Position numbers and translations under genes: made by a program. Positions 14,384 to 24,353 of a stretch of DNA of 49,306 bases are shown here, in pieces. Position 1 is the first letter of the stretch, and every line of letters starts with the position of its first letter. The stretch lies in contig NZ_AYWX01000009.1 in NCBI RefSeq assembly GCF_000502875.1, positions 51,839 to 101,144 on the forward strand, in the 5' to 3' direction. The notes under the pieces are model-generated. The model worked only from the letters and a program-made list of their open reading frames with translations, had not been told where the DNA came from and searched no databases. The stretch comes from Mesorhizobium sp. L2C084A000. Its GTDB lineage: Bacteria; Pseudomonadota; Alphaproteobacteria; Rhizobiales; Rhizobiaceae.

Positions 14384-16039
14384 ATGAACGATCGTGACAA
14401 ACGTGACTTTCAGGCAGGTCTCGAAGCAGAGGTCGACGCCTTCATGCGCGGCGAAACCACCCGCCGAACTTTCATAACCCGCTTCGGTCAGATGACCGGC
14501 ATGTTGGCTGCGTCTGGCCCGATGCTGGGGATGATGACCGATTGGGCGGTGGCGCAGCAGACGCTGGAACTGGCGGACGCCACCTCGCCGCTCGGCCAAG
14601 CGCAGGCCGCAGCCCTGAAAGCATCGAAGGAAGGCCCGGCGGACGGTTCCGCCTTTCGCGCGGTGGAGGCCGCCAAGGCGCATTCGGGCGTCACCCTCAA
14701 CATGACCTACGAGGCTGGCCTGCAGGCACTCGATCCGCGCAATTTCAGTGGGCCGATGTGGGAGCAGCTTACCGGGATGAAGTCGAATGTCGTCGAACTG
14801 TCGAACCCTGACCAGTACTCCAAGGCAGTCGCCGAGCACATCGCCGGCTCGGGTGCCTATGACGTTCTCGACATCTCACCGGCCTGGACACCGTCGCTTG
14901 CCGATGGCGGCGTCATTGCCCCTCTAGACGACTACATCGCCAAATACATGAACCCGGCAGACCTCGAGGACTATCATCCCCTGTACAAGGCGCTGCCGAC
15001 CTACAAGGGCAAGATCTGGGGGTTCTTCGACGACGGCGACATGTTCGCTCTCTACTACCGCAAGGACATCTTCGAGGATCCGAAAATGGTGGAGGCTTAC
15101 CAGGCGAAGTTCAACGCCAAGCTTGGACCGCCGAAGACCTGGGAAGAATATGCCCAGATCGCCCAGTTCATTACCGACCAGATGGCGCCAAAGGTTTATG
15201 GCGCGGGACATTTCCGCAAGGCGGGCAGCCCTGGCAATCAGTTCGACTTTCTGCAGCAGTACCGCGCCAACGGCGGAAAACTGTTCGGAGACGACATGAA
15301 GGCCGGCTTGGTGTCGGATGCCGGCGTCAAGACGCTGACAAACATGCTCGCCGCAAACAAGGCCTCGATCCCCGGTAACAACGAGCTCGACGCCGTTTCC
15401 TTGTGGGCGGCTTTCCTGACCGGCAAAGTCGCGATGATCTATTCCTGGCCTCCTAGCGGCCGTATGGCGGCGAACTATTCGCAGTCCGCCACGGCAATCA
15501 ACTTCATTCCGCAGTCGCAGATCGCTGGCAAGGTCGGCTATGCCGTCGTTCCGGGAAATCCGGAACATGCGACCGGCTACAACAAGGCACTGTCGGCGGA
15601 TTCACCCAACCCAGAGGCGGCGTATCTGTTCATGCAATGGGTATGCTCGCCACCCGTCTCGCTGGCACGTTGCATGCTGCCCTATGCGCTACGCGACCCA
15701 TACCGCATCTCGCACTTCAAGTCCGAGCTCTACGGCGCGCTCTTCCCCAGTGCCAAGGAGTACCTTGCCAACCTCAACAACTCGGCAAATGTCGGTCTGC
15801 TCGATCCGATCATGCCGGGCGCGCAGGACTACTTCTTGAGCATCGACCGCATGTGCACCGCGGTGTGGGCTGGGGCGGATGCGAAGGCGTCGCTTGAAAC
15901 GGCGGCCGCCGAGTGGAACGAGACGACCGACCGACTGGGTGTGGATTCGCAGAAAGGCTTCTACACCGAGTTCTTGAAACTGCCTGGCGCCACTGCCGAC
16001 AACACGGTGGAAAAACTTGGCATGGCCGTCACCCTCTGA
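14384..16039 (+). CDS. ABC transporter solute-binding protein, Tat-exported, sugar type
   Basis: A 551-residue family 1 solute-binding protein, longer than the usual 420. The N-terminus carries a twin-arginine motif (TRRTFITR, Arg27-Arg28) followed by a hydrophobic stretch and an AVAQQ cleavage region, so it is exported folded. Segments such as GAYDVLDISPAWTPSLADGG, DGDMFALYYRKDIFEDP and AAFLTGKVAMIYSWPPSG are typical of carbohydrate-binding proteins. The start follows a GGGAGGACC ribosome site. It delivers substrate to the two permeases encoded next. Confidence 0.92.
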   Translation: MNDRDKRDFQAGLEAEVDAFMRGETTRRTFITRFGQMTGMLAASGPMLGMMTDWAVAQQTLELADATSPLGQAQAAALKASKEGPADGSAFRAVEAAKAHSGVTLNMTYEAGLQALDPRNFSGPMWEQLTGMKSNVVELSNPDQYSKAVAEHIAGSGAYDVLDISPAWTPSLADGGVIAPLDDYIAKYMNPADLEDYHPLYKALPTYKGKIWGFFDDGDMFALYYRKDIFEDPKMVEAYQAKFNAKLGPPKTWEEYAQIAQFITDQMAPKVYGAGHFRKAGSPGNQFDFLQQYRANGGKLFGDDMKAGLVSDAGVKTLTNMLAANKASIPGNNELDAVSLWAAFLTGKVAMIYSWPPSGRMAANYSQSATAINFIPQSQIAGKVGYAVVPGNPEHATGYNKALSADSPNPEAAYLFMQWVCSPPVSLARCMLPYALRDPYRISHFKSELYGALFPSAKEYLANLNNSANVGLLDPIMPGAQDYFLSIDRMCTAVWAGADAKASLETAAAEWNETTDRLGVDSQKGFYTEFLKLPGATADNTVEKLGMAVTL

Positions 16040-16065
16040 GGGGAGGCATGCTGTCTGGAGCAATT

Positions 16066-16094
16066 GGTGTTGCGGGCGCTTGGCTCGCAACACC
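16066..16094 (+). terminator. Hairpin between binding protein and permease genes
   Basis: GGTGTTGCG and CGCAACACC form a perfect nine-base-pair stem around an 11-base loop, 27 bases after the binding-protein stop. There is no T tract, so it is more likely an RNA stabiliser or partial terminator that keeps binding-protein mRNA more abundant than permease mRNA, as in malE–malF. Confidence 0.6.
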
Positions 16095-16126
16095 TCCCCG
16101 CTAAGCGGCGATTTTTGGATACGCCT

Positions 16127-17068
16127 ATGCAGCCCACCGCCACGATCCGTCGCTTGAAGGCCGCCGGCGCACCGCCCCGGCTGTCTGCCTTTGCCCAATG
16201 GGCAGACCGTCACTTCAAGTGGCTGCTGGTGGCGCCCGCGGTGCTGCTGATATTGGCGCTCTCGATCTATCCGCTTCTGTTCTCGCTGGTGGTATCTTTC
16301 ATCAACTACGACTTCCAGGTGCCGGGCCACGCCTTTGTCGGATTGAAGAACTTTGAGCGGGTCGTGTTCGATCCAGTAGCACGTTGGTCGCTGTTGCTGA
16401 CAGCATGGCTGTCGGGCATCAGCGTCGCTATCGAATTCGTGCTCGGTCTCCTGGTGGCGCTGACAATGGTGCGCAGCTTTCCGGGCCGCGGTGTGATCAT
16501 GTCGATCCTGATCGTGCCGCTGTTCATCAGCCCGGTCATCGTCGGCCAGGCCTGGACGCTGCTTTTACAGCGGCCTTTCGGACCGACCAACTATATCCTG
16601 ACGCAACTATTGGGGCAGGAGGTTACGATAGGATGGATGACGGAGCGCCCGTGGCTCTATATCTCGCTGATCATCGCCGATGTCTGGCAGTGGACGCCGT
16701 TCATGTTCGTCATCCTGCTCGCTGGGCTGACCGCAATCCCACCCAATCTCTATGAGGCGGCAGAACTTGACGGCGTCAACGCCTGGCAGGCTTTTTGGGC
16801 GATCACGCTCCCGCATCTCGGGCCGATGATGCTGCTGGCCCTGACCTTCCGTCTGCTCGACGCAATCCGTATGTTCGATACCATTTTCATCATGACAGGC
16901 GGTGGCCCGGGAACACAAACTTACACGGCCTCCTATTATCTCTATACCGTCGGCTTCACGCAGTTTCATCTATCGCAAGCAACAGCAGGAAGTTGGCTGT
17001 TCCTGATCTTTACGGCGCTCATCGTGACGTTGCTGGTGCGTCGGCTCTTGAAGGTAGAACCGGTCTAA
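16127..17068 (+). CDS. ABC sugar transporter permease (MalF/UgpA type)
   Basis: A 313-residue inner-membrane permease with about six helices. The EAA loop that contacts the ATPase is visible as YEAAELDGVNAWQAFWAITLPHL (about residues 209–231). It pairs with the next permease to form the transport channel. The ATG at 16127 begins a basic leader before helix I; the frame continues upstream through the hairpin, but that extension has no ribosome site. Its TAA overlaps the next ATG (TAATG). Confidence 0.93.
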   Translation: MQPTATIRRLKAAGAPPRLSAFAQWADRHFKWLLVAPAVLLILALSIYPLLFSLVVSFINYDFQVPGHAFVGLKNFERVVFDPVARWSLLLTAWLSGISVAIEFVLGLLVALTMVRSFPGRGVIMSILIVPLFISPVIVGQAWTLLLQRPFGPTNYILTQLLGQEVTIGWMTERPWLYISLIIADVWQWTPFMFVILLAGLTAIPPNLYEAAELDGVNAWQAFWAITLPHLGPMMLLALTFRLLDAIRMFDTIFIMTGGGPGTQTYTASYYLYTVGFTQFHLSQATAGSWLFLIFTALIVTLLVRRLLKVEPV

Positions 17069-17916
17069 TGGCCGCCGTCGCGCCCGCCCGCCGCAGGAAA
17101 CGCCGGTCGTTGCCGATCGGCCGAATTCTGCTGCTGGGGTTCTTCCTGGTGTTTGTGCTGTGGCCGCTCTACTGGATGTTCAACACCTCCATCAAGCCCA
17201 GCGACGACTACCTCACCGTACCGCCTGTCTGGTTCCCTGCCGCACCGACGCTTGTCCACTACGAAGCTGCGCTGTTCACCTATCGCGGTCTCGACGGGCT
17301 TATCAACAGCCTGATTATTTCGCTTTCGGCGACGGTGCTTTCGGCACTGATCGGCACGCTGATGGCTTATAGTCTGGCGCGCTACAACACGGGCGGCCGG
17401 CATCTGTCCTTCTGGGTCCTGTCGCAGCGCTTCCTGCCACCGATAGGCATCGTCCTGCCGGTATTCCTTATCTATCGTGGCGTCGGGCTGTACGACACCC
17501 ATATCGGGCTGATCCTAGCTTACACGGTCTTCACGCTACCGGTGTCGGTTTGGATGATGTTTGCCTATTTCCGCGGCATGCCGAAGTCGATGGAGGAGGC
17601 GGCCCTCGTCGATGGCTGCACGAGATGGGAGGCGTTCTGGCGCGTTGCCGTGCCGCTCGCAGCACCAGGCATCGTCGCGGCGGCTGTCTTCGCCTTCATT
17701 GCCTGCTGGACGGAGTTCTTCTTCGCTCTGATTTTGACCAGCCGAACTGCCTTTACGCTGCCAACGGTCTTCCGAGCCTTCATCGGCTTCCAGGGCGCAC
17801 AATATGGTGAAGCCGCAGCCCTTGCCATTGTCTCCCTTGTGCCATCGATCGCCCTTGGAGTGCTTGCTCAACGACATCTCGTGCGCGGGCTGACGCTCGG
17901 CGCCGTTCGCGGATAG
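17068..17916 (+). CDS. ABC sugar transporter permease (MalG/UgpE type)
   Basis: A 282-residue second permease with six predicted helices and the EAA motif [23 protein letters not shown] (about residues 174–196). The N-terminus is strongly basic (ARRRKRRS), typical of MalG-like proteins. [16 protein letters not shown] after helix I is the usual periplasmic loop of this family. The start overlaps the first permease gene, so the two subunits are made in equal amounts. Confidence 0.93.
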   Translation: MAAVAPARRRKRRSLPIGRILLLGFFLVFVLWPLYWMFNTSIKPSDDYLTVPPVWFPAAPTLVHYEAALFTYRGLDGLINSLIISLSATVLSALIGTLMAYSLARYNTGGRHLSFWVLSQRFLPPIGIVLPVFLIYRGVGLYDTHIGLILAYTVFTLPVSVWMMFAYFRGMPKSMEEAALVDGCTRWEAFWRVAVPLAAPGIVAAAVFAFIACWTEFFFALILTSRTAFTLPTVFRAFIGFQGAQYGEAAALAIVSLVPSIALGVLAQRHLVRGLTLGAVRG

Positions 17917-17927
17917 GAAGGGAAGGC

Positions 17928-19022
17928 ATGGCCGAAGTCAGAATCACCGGCTTGCACAAGCGCTACGGCGCCTTCCATGCGGTGCGCGGCATTGACCTCC
18001 ACATCCCCGACGGCGAGTTCACTGTCCTGGTTGGACCCTCCGGATGCGGCAAGAGCACTCTGCTGAGGACCATCGCAGGACTGGAGGAGAGCTCACAAGG
18101 CACGATCGAGATTGGCGGCGAAGTGGTCAATGATTTCCGGCCGCGCGATCGCGACGTGGCAATGGTGTTTCAAGATTATGCGCTCTATCCGCATATGAGC
18201 GTGGCCAAGAACATTGGCTTCGGCCTCAAGGCTCGCAAGATGCCGAAGCCAGAGGTCGAGGTGCGCGTGGCCGAGGCGGCACGCATGCTTGGCATCACTC
18301 CCTTGCTGGGGCGTTTTCCGCGTCAGCTGTCCGGTGGCCAGCGTCAGCGCGTCGCCATCGGCCGCGCCATAGTCCGCAACCCCCTCATCTTTTTGTTCGA
18401 CGAGCCACTGTCCAATCTCGACGCACAGCTTCGCGACGAAATGCGCGGCGAAATCAAACGCCTTCACCAGGACATTGCCACAACGATGATCTACGTCACC
18501 CATGACCAGATCGAAGCGATGACGTTGGCTGACCGCATCGTGCTGATGCGCGACGGGTTGATAGAGCAGCAGGGCGCGCCACTCGAGTTGTTCGAGCACC
18601 CGGCCTCAACCTTCGTCGCTGGGTTTCTGGGTTCGCCGCGGATGAGCTTCCTGCCAGGCAACCTTGCCTTGGACGGAAGCGCCGCCGCCATCCGGCTCGC
18701 GGACGCGCTGCTGCCCTTAGCGCCGGGCAGGGGGCTGAAGGGCGTCGCAGACGGACAGCAGGTGCTGCTCGGGTTGAGGCCAGAACATCTCACTCGGGCG
18801 CACACTGCCACACCGGAGCAGGGCACGTTTCGCTATGAGGCAACGATCGACCTGCTGCAGCCGACCGGCTCGCGCAGCTACGCGACATTCCGACTGGCTG
18901 GCGCGCCGGTGATGGCTGAGCTGCAGGCGCACGACGTCAGCCGTCCGGGCGAGAAGCTTGCGATCGACATCAACATGAACCGGGCCTCGATCTTCGACGC
19001 CACGACGGAGCGGGCAATTTGA
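17928..19022 (+). CDS. ABC transporter ATPase (UgpC/MalK type)
   Basis: A 364-residue ATPase with a Walker [10 protein letters not shown] (about 37–45), Q-loop, signature LSGGQRQR, Walker [14 protein letters not shown] and H-loop THDQ, followed by an OB-type regulatory domain (about 235–364) as in MalK and UgpC. It energises the two permeases. Eleven bases separate it from the permease gene, with an AAGGGAAGGC ribosome site. Its stop overlaps the TTG of the next gene. Confidence 0.94.
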   Translation: MAEVRITGLHKRYGAFHAVRGIDLHIPDGEFTVLVGPSGCGKSTLLRTIAGLEESSQGTIEIGGEVVNDFRPRDRDVAMVFQDYALYPHMSVAKNIGFGLKARKMPKPEVEVRVAEAARMLGITPLLGRFPRQLSGGQRQRVAIGRAIVRNPLIFLFDEPLSNLDAQLRDEMRGEIKRLHQDIATTMIYVTHDQIEAMTLADRIVLMRDGLIEQQGAPLELFEHPASTFVAGFLGSPRMSFLPGNLALDGSAAAIRLADALLPLAPGRGLKGVADGQQVLLGLRPEHLTRAHTATPEQGTFRYEATIDLLQPTGSRSYATFRLAGAPVMAELQAHDVSRPGEKLAIDINMNRASIFDATTERAI

Positions 19023-20995
19023 CCTCGACAGCTTCCCTGGCAGTCCGCTTATGTGGCACCGAACAGCACGAGGCACCGCTGCGCACACTGCGCGCCGGAT
19101 CCTTGTCGGTCGCGTTCGACAATGGGGCGTTGCGCTACATCCGCATCGGGACGATCGAGATCTTGCGCGGAATCTCGTTTCTTGTACGGGACGAAAACTG
19201 GGGAACATGTACCCCCGTTCTCGATGATCTGCGGATCGACGAGAGGCCGGATGCGTTCGCCATTGAATACCGTGCAACATGTGCCGCAACATCCGGCCGC
19301 CTGGTTTACCGGGCACGCGTCTCGGGCAGTGGCGATGGTGCGCTGTCGTTTGTGACAGAAGCAGAGCCTGAGACCGACCTTTTGACCAACCGGACCGGCT
19401 TCGTCGTGCTGCATCCCATAGCAGATTTGGCCGGCAAGCCGGTGCGGGTCCTGCATCAAGATGGTCTCGAAAGGCTTTCGCATTTTCCGGACTTTATTGA
19501 TCCGGAATGTCCGTTCACCGACGTGCGCGCGTTGTCACATGAGATCGCGCCTGGGATCTGGGCCACCTGCACCATGGATGGTGATGCCTTTGAGATGGAG
19601 GATCAACGCAATTGGTCTGACGCATCCTATAAAACCTATGTTCGTCCCTTGCGTCGCCCGTGGCCCTACAGACTGCCCAAGGGCCAGAAATTCACCCAGG
19701 CCGTCCGGCTGCATATGTCGGGGACGCTTCTTGCGCCGATGTCTGAAAATCCTGACCCGCCGATCAAAGTGACGATTGGCGGACCGGCCGGCCGAGTGCC
19801 TCGCATTGGCGTCGGCGTCGCCGCCGACGAGGCCAGGCACGCCCTTGGAAACTCCGATCTAATTCGGCAATTGGCTCCGCAGTGGATAGCCTGCCAGGTC
19901 GATCTCCGTCTCGGGCACGGCCACGATGAACTTGAACGGTACGCAGCGCTGACTCGGTTGATTGGTGCAAGCGTCGTGCTGGAGATCATAACCAGGGGAA
20001 CGCTGGATCCCTTCGGCGAGTTGAAGCCAGTCGCGGATGCTGTCCGTCGCCTCGGCCTCAATCTAGAAGCTATCTGCGTCTTTCCGGCGCAGGACATGAA
20101 ATCGGTACAGCCGGGAGCAGCATGGCCGGCCATGCCGAGCTTCCAGGAAAGCTACTCGGCAGCGCGCCGGGCTTTCCCGGGTGTACCGGTCGGCGGCGGC
20201 ATGGCCGCGTACTTCACCGAGCTCAATCGCAAGCGCCCGCCAAGCGAGGCGCTCGACTACGCGACCTTTACCACCTGTCCAAGCGTGCACGCTGCCGACG
20301 ATGTGTCAGTGATGGAGACGCTTGAGGCCATTCCCCACCTGATCCGCTCTGCCCGTTCCTTCATGGGCGAATTGCCGCTGCGTGTGGGTCCCAGTCAGCT
20401 CGGCTGCCGCGAGAACCCTTACGGTGCCTCCACGGCGCAGAACGAAGCGAATGGTCGCGTCTGCCTATCGCGCATCGATCCTCGTCAGCGCGGGCTGTTC
20501 AATGCGGCCTGGATCGTCGGCTATTTCGCCGCATGCGCTCGCGAGGGCATCGAGGCCGTCGTCTTCGGTGACTTCACCGGTCCATTTGGCCAAATCCATA
20601 GGAAGGCTGATTTCGTGCAGCCATGGTTTGACCAGCAGGATTCCCGAACGGTCTATCCCGCTTTCCATGTCTTGGCTGGTCTCTCAAAGCTCGTCGGAGC
20701 CACCTTGCTGTCCGTAGGAACTTTCGGCGCTGACGGCGTTGTGACGATCGCAGCTGAAAACGATCGGGGCGTGACCCTGTGGGTCGCTAACCTCACCGCC
20801 AAGACGCAATCTGTGCGGCTTTCGGATGCGCCGAGCAGCGCCCGTATTGCTCTTCTCGGCGCCGAGCAGTTCGAGCAGGCGGCAACCGATCCCAACTTCA
20901 TGGAAATTTCCGCAAGACCGCTGGATGACCAATTCATCTCGCTTGACGCCTACGCCGTCGCGCGAGTCGACCTCGATCGGCCGTCTTCGGCCTAG
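19019..20995 (+). CDS. ApnL-like (D-apionolactonase family) protein
   Basis: A 658-residue cytosolic protein without a signal peptide. The N-terminal beta domain carries [26 protein letters not shown] and [15 protein letters not shown]; a TIM-barrel-like middle ([11 protein letters not shown] onward) and a beta C-terminal domain follow. This order and these segments resemble the ApnL family, whose known members hydrolyse D-apionolactone. I assign the family from memory of its sequence style, so the substrate is uncertain: other lactones of branched or ordinary sugar acids are possible. It starts with TTG overlapping the ATPase stop (TTGA), marking it as part of the operon. Confidence 0.6.
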   Translation: MTSTASLAVRLCGTEQHEAPLRTLRAGSLSVAFDNGALRYIRIGTIEILRGISFLVRDENWGTCTPVLDDLRIDERPDAFAIEYRATCAATSGRLVYRARVSGSGDGALSFVTEAEPETDLLTNRTGFVVLHPIADLAGKPVRVLHQDGLERLSHFPDFIDPECPFTDVRALSHEIAPGIWATCTMDGDAFEMEDQRNWSDASYKTYVRPLRRPWPYRLPKGQKFTQAVRLHMSGTLLAPMSENPDPPIKVTIGGPAGRVPRIGVGVAADEARHALGNSDLIRQLAPQWIACQVDLRLGHGHDELERYAALTRLIGASVVLEIITRGTLDPFGELKPVADAVRRLGLNLEAICVFPAQDMKSVQPGAAWPAMPSFQESYSAARRAFPGVPVGGGMAAYFTELNRKRPPSEALDYATFTTCPSVHAADDVSVMETLEAIPHLIRSARSFMGELPLRVGPSQLGCRENPYGASTAQNEANGRVCLSRIDPRQRGLFNAAWIVGYFAACAREGIEAVVFGDFTGPFGQIHRKADFVQPWFDQQDSRTVYPAFHVLAGLSKLVGATLLSVGTFGADGVVTIAAENDRGVTLWVANLTAKTQSVRLSDAPSSARIALLGAEQFEQAATDPNFMEISARPLDDQFISLDAYAVARVDLDRPSSA

Positions 20996-21448
20996 CCCGA
21001 TCTTCGCTTAGTTGGCCAAAACCCCAACAAAGATGAGGGTGATAGTTCTATGAGGCCCTAAGGCCGCGCTTGGGATCCATCTCGCTTTGACCCCCAACCC
21101 CATCGTTGGTCAATTCAAAGGCATAGCGCGCGAAAGCAGCAGATGATTGAGACCTGGTCTGCCGTGCAAAACGTCCGTGAGCCTGGTTTGCTCTGGCTGC
21201 GCCGGGCAAGCCTCACGCGCCTCAATGCCCCCTGGCCACTACGTGCGCTTCAGCATGTGCCTGGAAACCCGTTCACCGAAACGATTTTCAGGTCAACAAA
21301 AGTCAACATAATCGTAACACCCCATGGAGTGGCACCGTTTGCATCTTGATTCATTCAAGCGGATTGTTGACCCATTCAAACCCGTCCGAATATGTCCGTT
21401 GAGGAGTCAAGTCATTCGTTGAGCGCCGACGATTGCCAAGCCAATTTG
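20996..21448. other. Spacer between catabolic locus and element remnant
   Basis: I see no gene, clear terminator or repeat here. Reading frames are short and without family character. The base composition becomes more AT-rich towards the right, in keeping with entry into foreign DNA. Confidence 0.5.
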
Positions 21449-21649
21449 CTAGGAATCAGCCGCAGCTCTCCACCTCTCCCAACGATACCGCTGCGCTTCG
21501 GCTATCCTATCCTTTCCTCCTTGGGATGTGGGGCCTGTACTCAGCCCACCATGAAACCGACATCTGAGCTTTCCAGGCACAGCTGCGTTTCTGCATTCCG
21601 TCCCCCTCCTAGTTTTAGCTTCGCATGTCTCGGTGTAGTCTTGGGCCAA
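21449..21649 (-). CDS. HGGxSTG-domain small protein
   Basis: About 66 residues from a TTG at 21649 that follows GGAGG by ten bases; the open frame continues upstream to 21718 with no ATG, so the start is uncertain. It contains CEAKTRRGTECRNAAVPGK and CRFHGGLSTGPTSQGG, the paired Cys and HGGxSTG pattern of small proteins common in phages and mobile elements of Alphaproteobacteria. The function is unknown. It supports a phage-like origin for this segment. Confidence 0.7.
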   Translation of the reverse strand: MAQDYTETCEAKTRRGTECRNAAVPGKLRCRFHGGLSTGPTSQGGKDRIAEAQRYRWERWRAAADS

Positions 21650-21796
21650 CTGGTTCTGTCCTCCATGTTCGATCCTTCGCTCCAACGCGGAACAGGGTAG
21701 CTTCGCCGCTCGCGGCAAACATTTTTCAAAATGGTTTAGGTAAGATTTTTTGTTTCGTTGGATTTCCGTCTTGTATGGTCTCTATCTCTGTCTCTG

Positions 21797-21866
21797 TGTC
21801 GATAGGGTATCGATGGGGTATGGATAAGGTATCGATAGGGTAGGGCAGCGACAGGGTCTCGATAGG
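21797..21866. repeat. Degenerate 11-base tandem repeat (TATCGATAGGG)
   Basis: Four consecutive 11-base units (21797–21840) vary around TATCGATAGGG; two looser copies follow up to 21866. It lies between two element genes in a stretch with a biased T/C-then-G/A composition. It could be a replication or partition iteron, or simple slippage; nothing decides between them. Confidence 0.6.
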
Positions 21867-21871
21867 ATGGC

Positions 21872-22306
21872 TCACTGAGAGCGTTTCAAAGACCCAGCAT
21901 TTCGGACGATTGCGGTATTATGAATACCCGATTTGAATGGGAGTACCTCTGATTCATCTTTTAGCTTTACTGGGCAAAGCCGCTCAAGCTCGGATAGCGC
22001 CGCTCCACGAACTCGCTTGCTTACAATCTTGTCGATTTGCATTATCACGCCAAGCCGATGTTTTTCACCCATCGGCGGGTTATCTTTGAACCAGTCGATA
22101 ATGAAATATTCTTCAGTCTTTGGATCGTAGATGACAAAACGATCTTCGATAAGGACAGTTCGAGCCAATGACAGCTGTTTTTCATTTAGGCGGCTCTCTG
22201 CAATGGCATGAGCATCGGGGAGCTGACAGCAGCCCCCACTGGTCTGGTACGGAGACGTAAGCAGGTAAACGTAAAAATGGTGGCTCTCCAGAGCTGGCAA
22301 AAGCAC
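21872..22306 (-). CDS. Phage-type DnaT-like protein, probably damaged at its N-terminus
   Basis: A 144-codon frame from a GTG. HFYVYLLTSPYQTSGGCCQLPDAHA followed by an EDRFVIYDPKTEEYFIIDWFKDNPP segment matches phage replication-helper proteins related to DnaT-like domains (the run is split here for length). The frame stays open upstream to 22447 with plausible sequence (FHRLQALFLTDAEPRLRF) but no credible start, so the true N-terminus may be lost or fused. Base composition is lower in GC than in neighbouring genes, a sign of transfer. Confidence 0.55.
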   Translation of the reverse strand: MLLPALESHHFYVYLLTSPYQTSGGCCQLPDAHAIAESRLNEKQLSLARTVLIEDRFVIYDPKTEEYFIIDWFKDNPPMGEKHRLGVIMQIDKIVSKRVRGAALSELERLCPVKLKDESEVLPFKSGIHNTAIVRNAGSLKRSQ

Positions 22307-22494
22307 GGGCCGCTTCGATCCCGTCCAGCGTCGTAGAAATCTTAGCCGAGGCTCGGCATCGGTGAGAAACAGCGCCTGCAGGCGGTGGAACGCCTCGTGG
22401 TAGGCCGCATTGGGCCGGCCGCTGTCCAGCGCGGTACGATTGCGTCTCTAGGCGTGTAGTAGCCGCCGGCGGTGTCCGTCCGGTCGCTCCAAAC

Positions 22495-22650
22495 TCAGGC
22501 GCGTCTGCTCGGTGTCACCGTCGACGGCACCCCAGCCGCATAGGCCGATTTCGCTGCCTTGGGGCGTAGACCCTCGAAGGCTTTTCGCGCGAAGTCGCCC
22601 GTCTCTTTCGACTGTTGCCGAAGCAAGTCGAGCTCAGAGGGCGTCAGCAT
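22495..22650 (-). CDS. Small hypothetical protein of the element
   Basis: A 51-residue frame beginning MLTPSELDLLRQQSKETGD, with a helical, protein-like composition. Similar short proteins starting with a PSEL-LRQ helix occur in rhizobial mobile elements, with no known role. Its ATG lies inside the 3' end of another short frame on the same strand (22634–22738), so the two are either overlapping genes or halves of a frameshifted one. Confidence 0.4.
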   Translation of the reverse strand: MLTPSELDLLRQQSKETGDFARKAFEGLRPKAAKSAYAAGVPSTVTPSRRA

Positions 22651-22738
22651 CACGGAAGTCGAGGATGTACTCAGCTTCGGAGCGGATGAGGGCCGAAGGC
22701 TGGAGATTGAGTTCTTCCCTAACGACATCGCCATACAT
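22634..22738 (-). pseudogene. Short upstream frame overlapping the small element gene
   Basis: Thirty-four codons reading MYGDVVREELNLQPS and ending EAEYILDFRDADAL-stop. The sequence looks like real protein, while the frame upstream of this ATG does not. It overlaps the next frame by 17 bases in a different phase. A single indel near 22640 would join both into one 80-residue protein, so this may be a frameshifted gene. Confidence 0.35.
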
Positions 22739-22921
22739 CCTTCGGCCTCTCGGATTTGTTCTCGGCTCACGGCCATTAATCGGAGAGCACCGCATATACA
22801 AGCGTGACTGTACCCCTGAGAGCGCATACGTGCCGTTGTTCGAGCATCTGGAGCGCGCCGTCGAGCTCAAGCGCGCCACGATGATAACGCGGCGGTCCTC
22901 ACCGCAATGATGCGCGGGAGG

Positions 22922-24243
22922 TCAAAGATGCGCCGGCGGTTTGAACGCGATCTTCTTCAGCCAGAACTGCTTTTGCTCGAGCGTCGGGCCAGAACGGTAT
23001 TTTGGCCGATGCCATTTGTGGCCCATCAGCATGGCCACGACCTTTTCGGGCGCCTCCACGGCCGTCAGCCGATCCTCGTATGTGTGCCGCAGGCTGTAGA
23101 GAGAGTGGTCATCAGTCGGCAGGAGATTCGCATTGTCAAGAAACTTGTTGACCAAGGCAGAGAGCGAGTCGGCCTTGTCGAGATAGCGCGGAAACCCTTT
23201 GGGGTGGAGCTTCATTACGGCGAGCGCGCAACCCACGAGCGGAATGTCGCGCAGGGAGTGGTCTGTCTTCAACACGCGTCCATCGGGCCTCACCTGCACA
23301 TGTGGCACCGCGCATCTAGCAAGATGCGGTGCGGCAGAAGGTTCGCCGCCTCCGACAAACGCATGCCGGTGTCCGCTATCAGCAGCACAAGGTGACGGGC
23401 CTCCTCGTTGAGTTCCGCCAGCGCGCGGTCGGCAAGGATCTTGTCTTGGACGAAAGCCGCTTCGAAAGCCGCTCGTTGGACCGCGACCTGTCCCGATAGC
23501 CGCAATTTCTTGAACACCGGCGGCAAATTCAGCTGATGTGCCATGTCGACAGTGGTCAGCATCTTCGACACGTGGCCGATGTCCTTGTTTGCGGTGCCGA
23601 TGTCGAGACTTTCCACGCGTATGCGTTTCTGCCACCACTCGCGAAATTGTATGGCGTGGCTCCGGGTGAGGGCGGCTATGTTCATGTCGCCCACAACCTC
23701 GATAAGGTTGCCAACGGCGCGCTTTTTCGGATTGCGCCACTTTCGGAGCTGGTTCGGGGACATGGCATTGAGGCTTTGGGCCTCGATCTTCTCGAATTCT
23801 GCAACCAGCCCCGTGAGGCGGATCGCCGGCCGCTCCTCACCACCCAGGGCGGCCGCCACCTCCCGCTCGTCCTCAATGACGTTCCTGTCGAGGAGCAGTC
23901 TAATGCGGTCGACAATATCATCGCGCGCGCCTTCAGCGAGCTCGGCATTCGTCTGATAGACCAGCCTCAGGGCTTTCGCCCGCTGCTGGGCCGCCTCGAA
24001 ACGCAAGCGAGCTTCGCCAGATTGACCGTCGCGAAGCCCTCCCCAATACGCATCGAGCTCGACGTGGAGGCGCTGCACTACTTCCTTGGCACGAATGCCA
24101 CGGGGATCGTTTACGATCGGAATGTCGGTGCTGATGCGGACCAGGACGCGGCGATCGAGCTCGGCGAATTCCTTCGGAACACGGCGAACGAGGTACCAGG
24201 TGCCGTCGCGCTTATGCGCCTTTGGCGGATCCTTCCGCGCCAT
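22922..24243 (-). pseudogene. Frameshifted tyrosine recombinase (phage-type integrase)
   Basis: Two frames together give a full integrase of about 440 residues. The first (24243 to about 23310) holds the SAM-like arm and core-binding domains and the first catalytic Arg (DTGMRLSEAANLL). It then ends early as ARCHMCR-stop. The second phase continues at AVPHVQVRPDGRVLKTDHSLRDIP and carries LRHTYEDR (second Arg), LMGHKWHRPKY and a final helix. The break near 23310 fits an extra GC dinucleotide in GATGCGCGGTG. It starts 110 bases from a tRNA-Ser, the usual position for a tRNA-targeting integrase. Unless recoded it is inactive. Confidence 0.88.
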
Positions 24244-24353
24244 TCCATCCCCTGGCGTTACACAGATTGTTACACATAATAAGGGGCATGTTGCGCGAGC
24301 AAGGTCAATAGGAGGTTCAAAATGCTAAAAAGGTGGGTTGCAGGGGCGCCAGT

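Noticed and set aside
13117..14400. A 427-codon minus-strand frame
   Set aside because: It mirrors the 2-hydroxyacid dehydrogenase gene, as expected in GC-rich DNA. No family features.
21797..21866. Possible CRISPR array
   Set aside because: The units are only 11 bases and directly abut; there are no spacers or cas genes.
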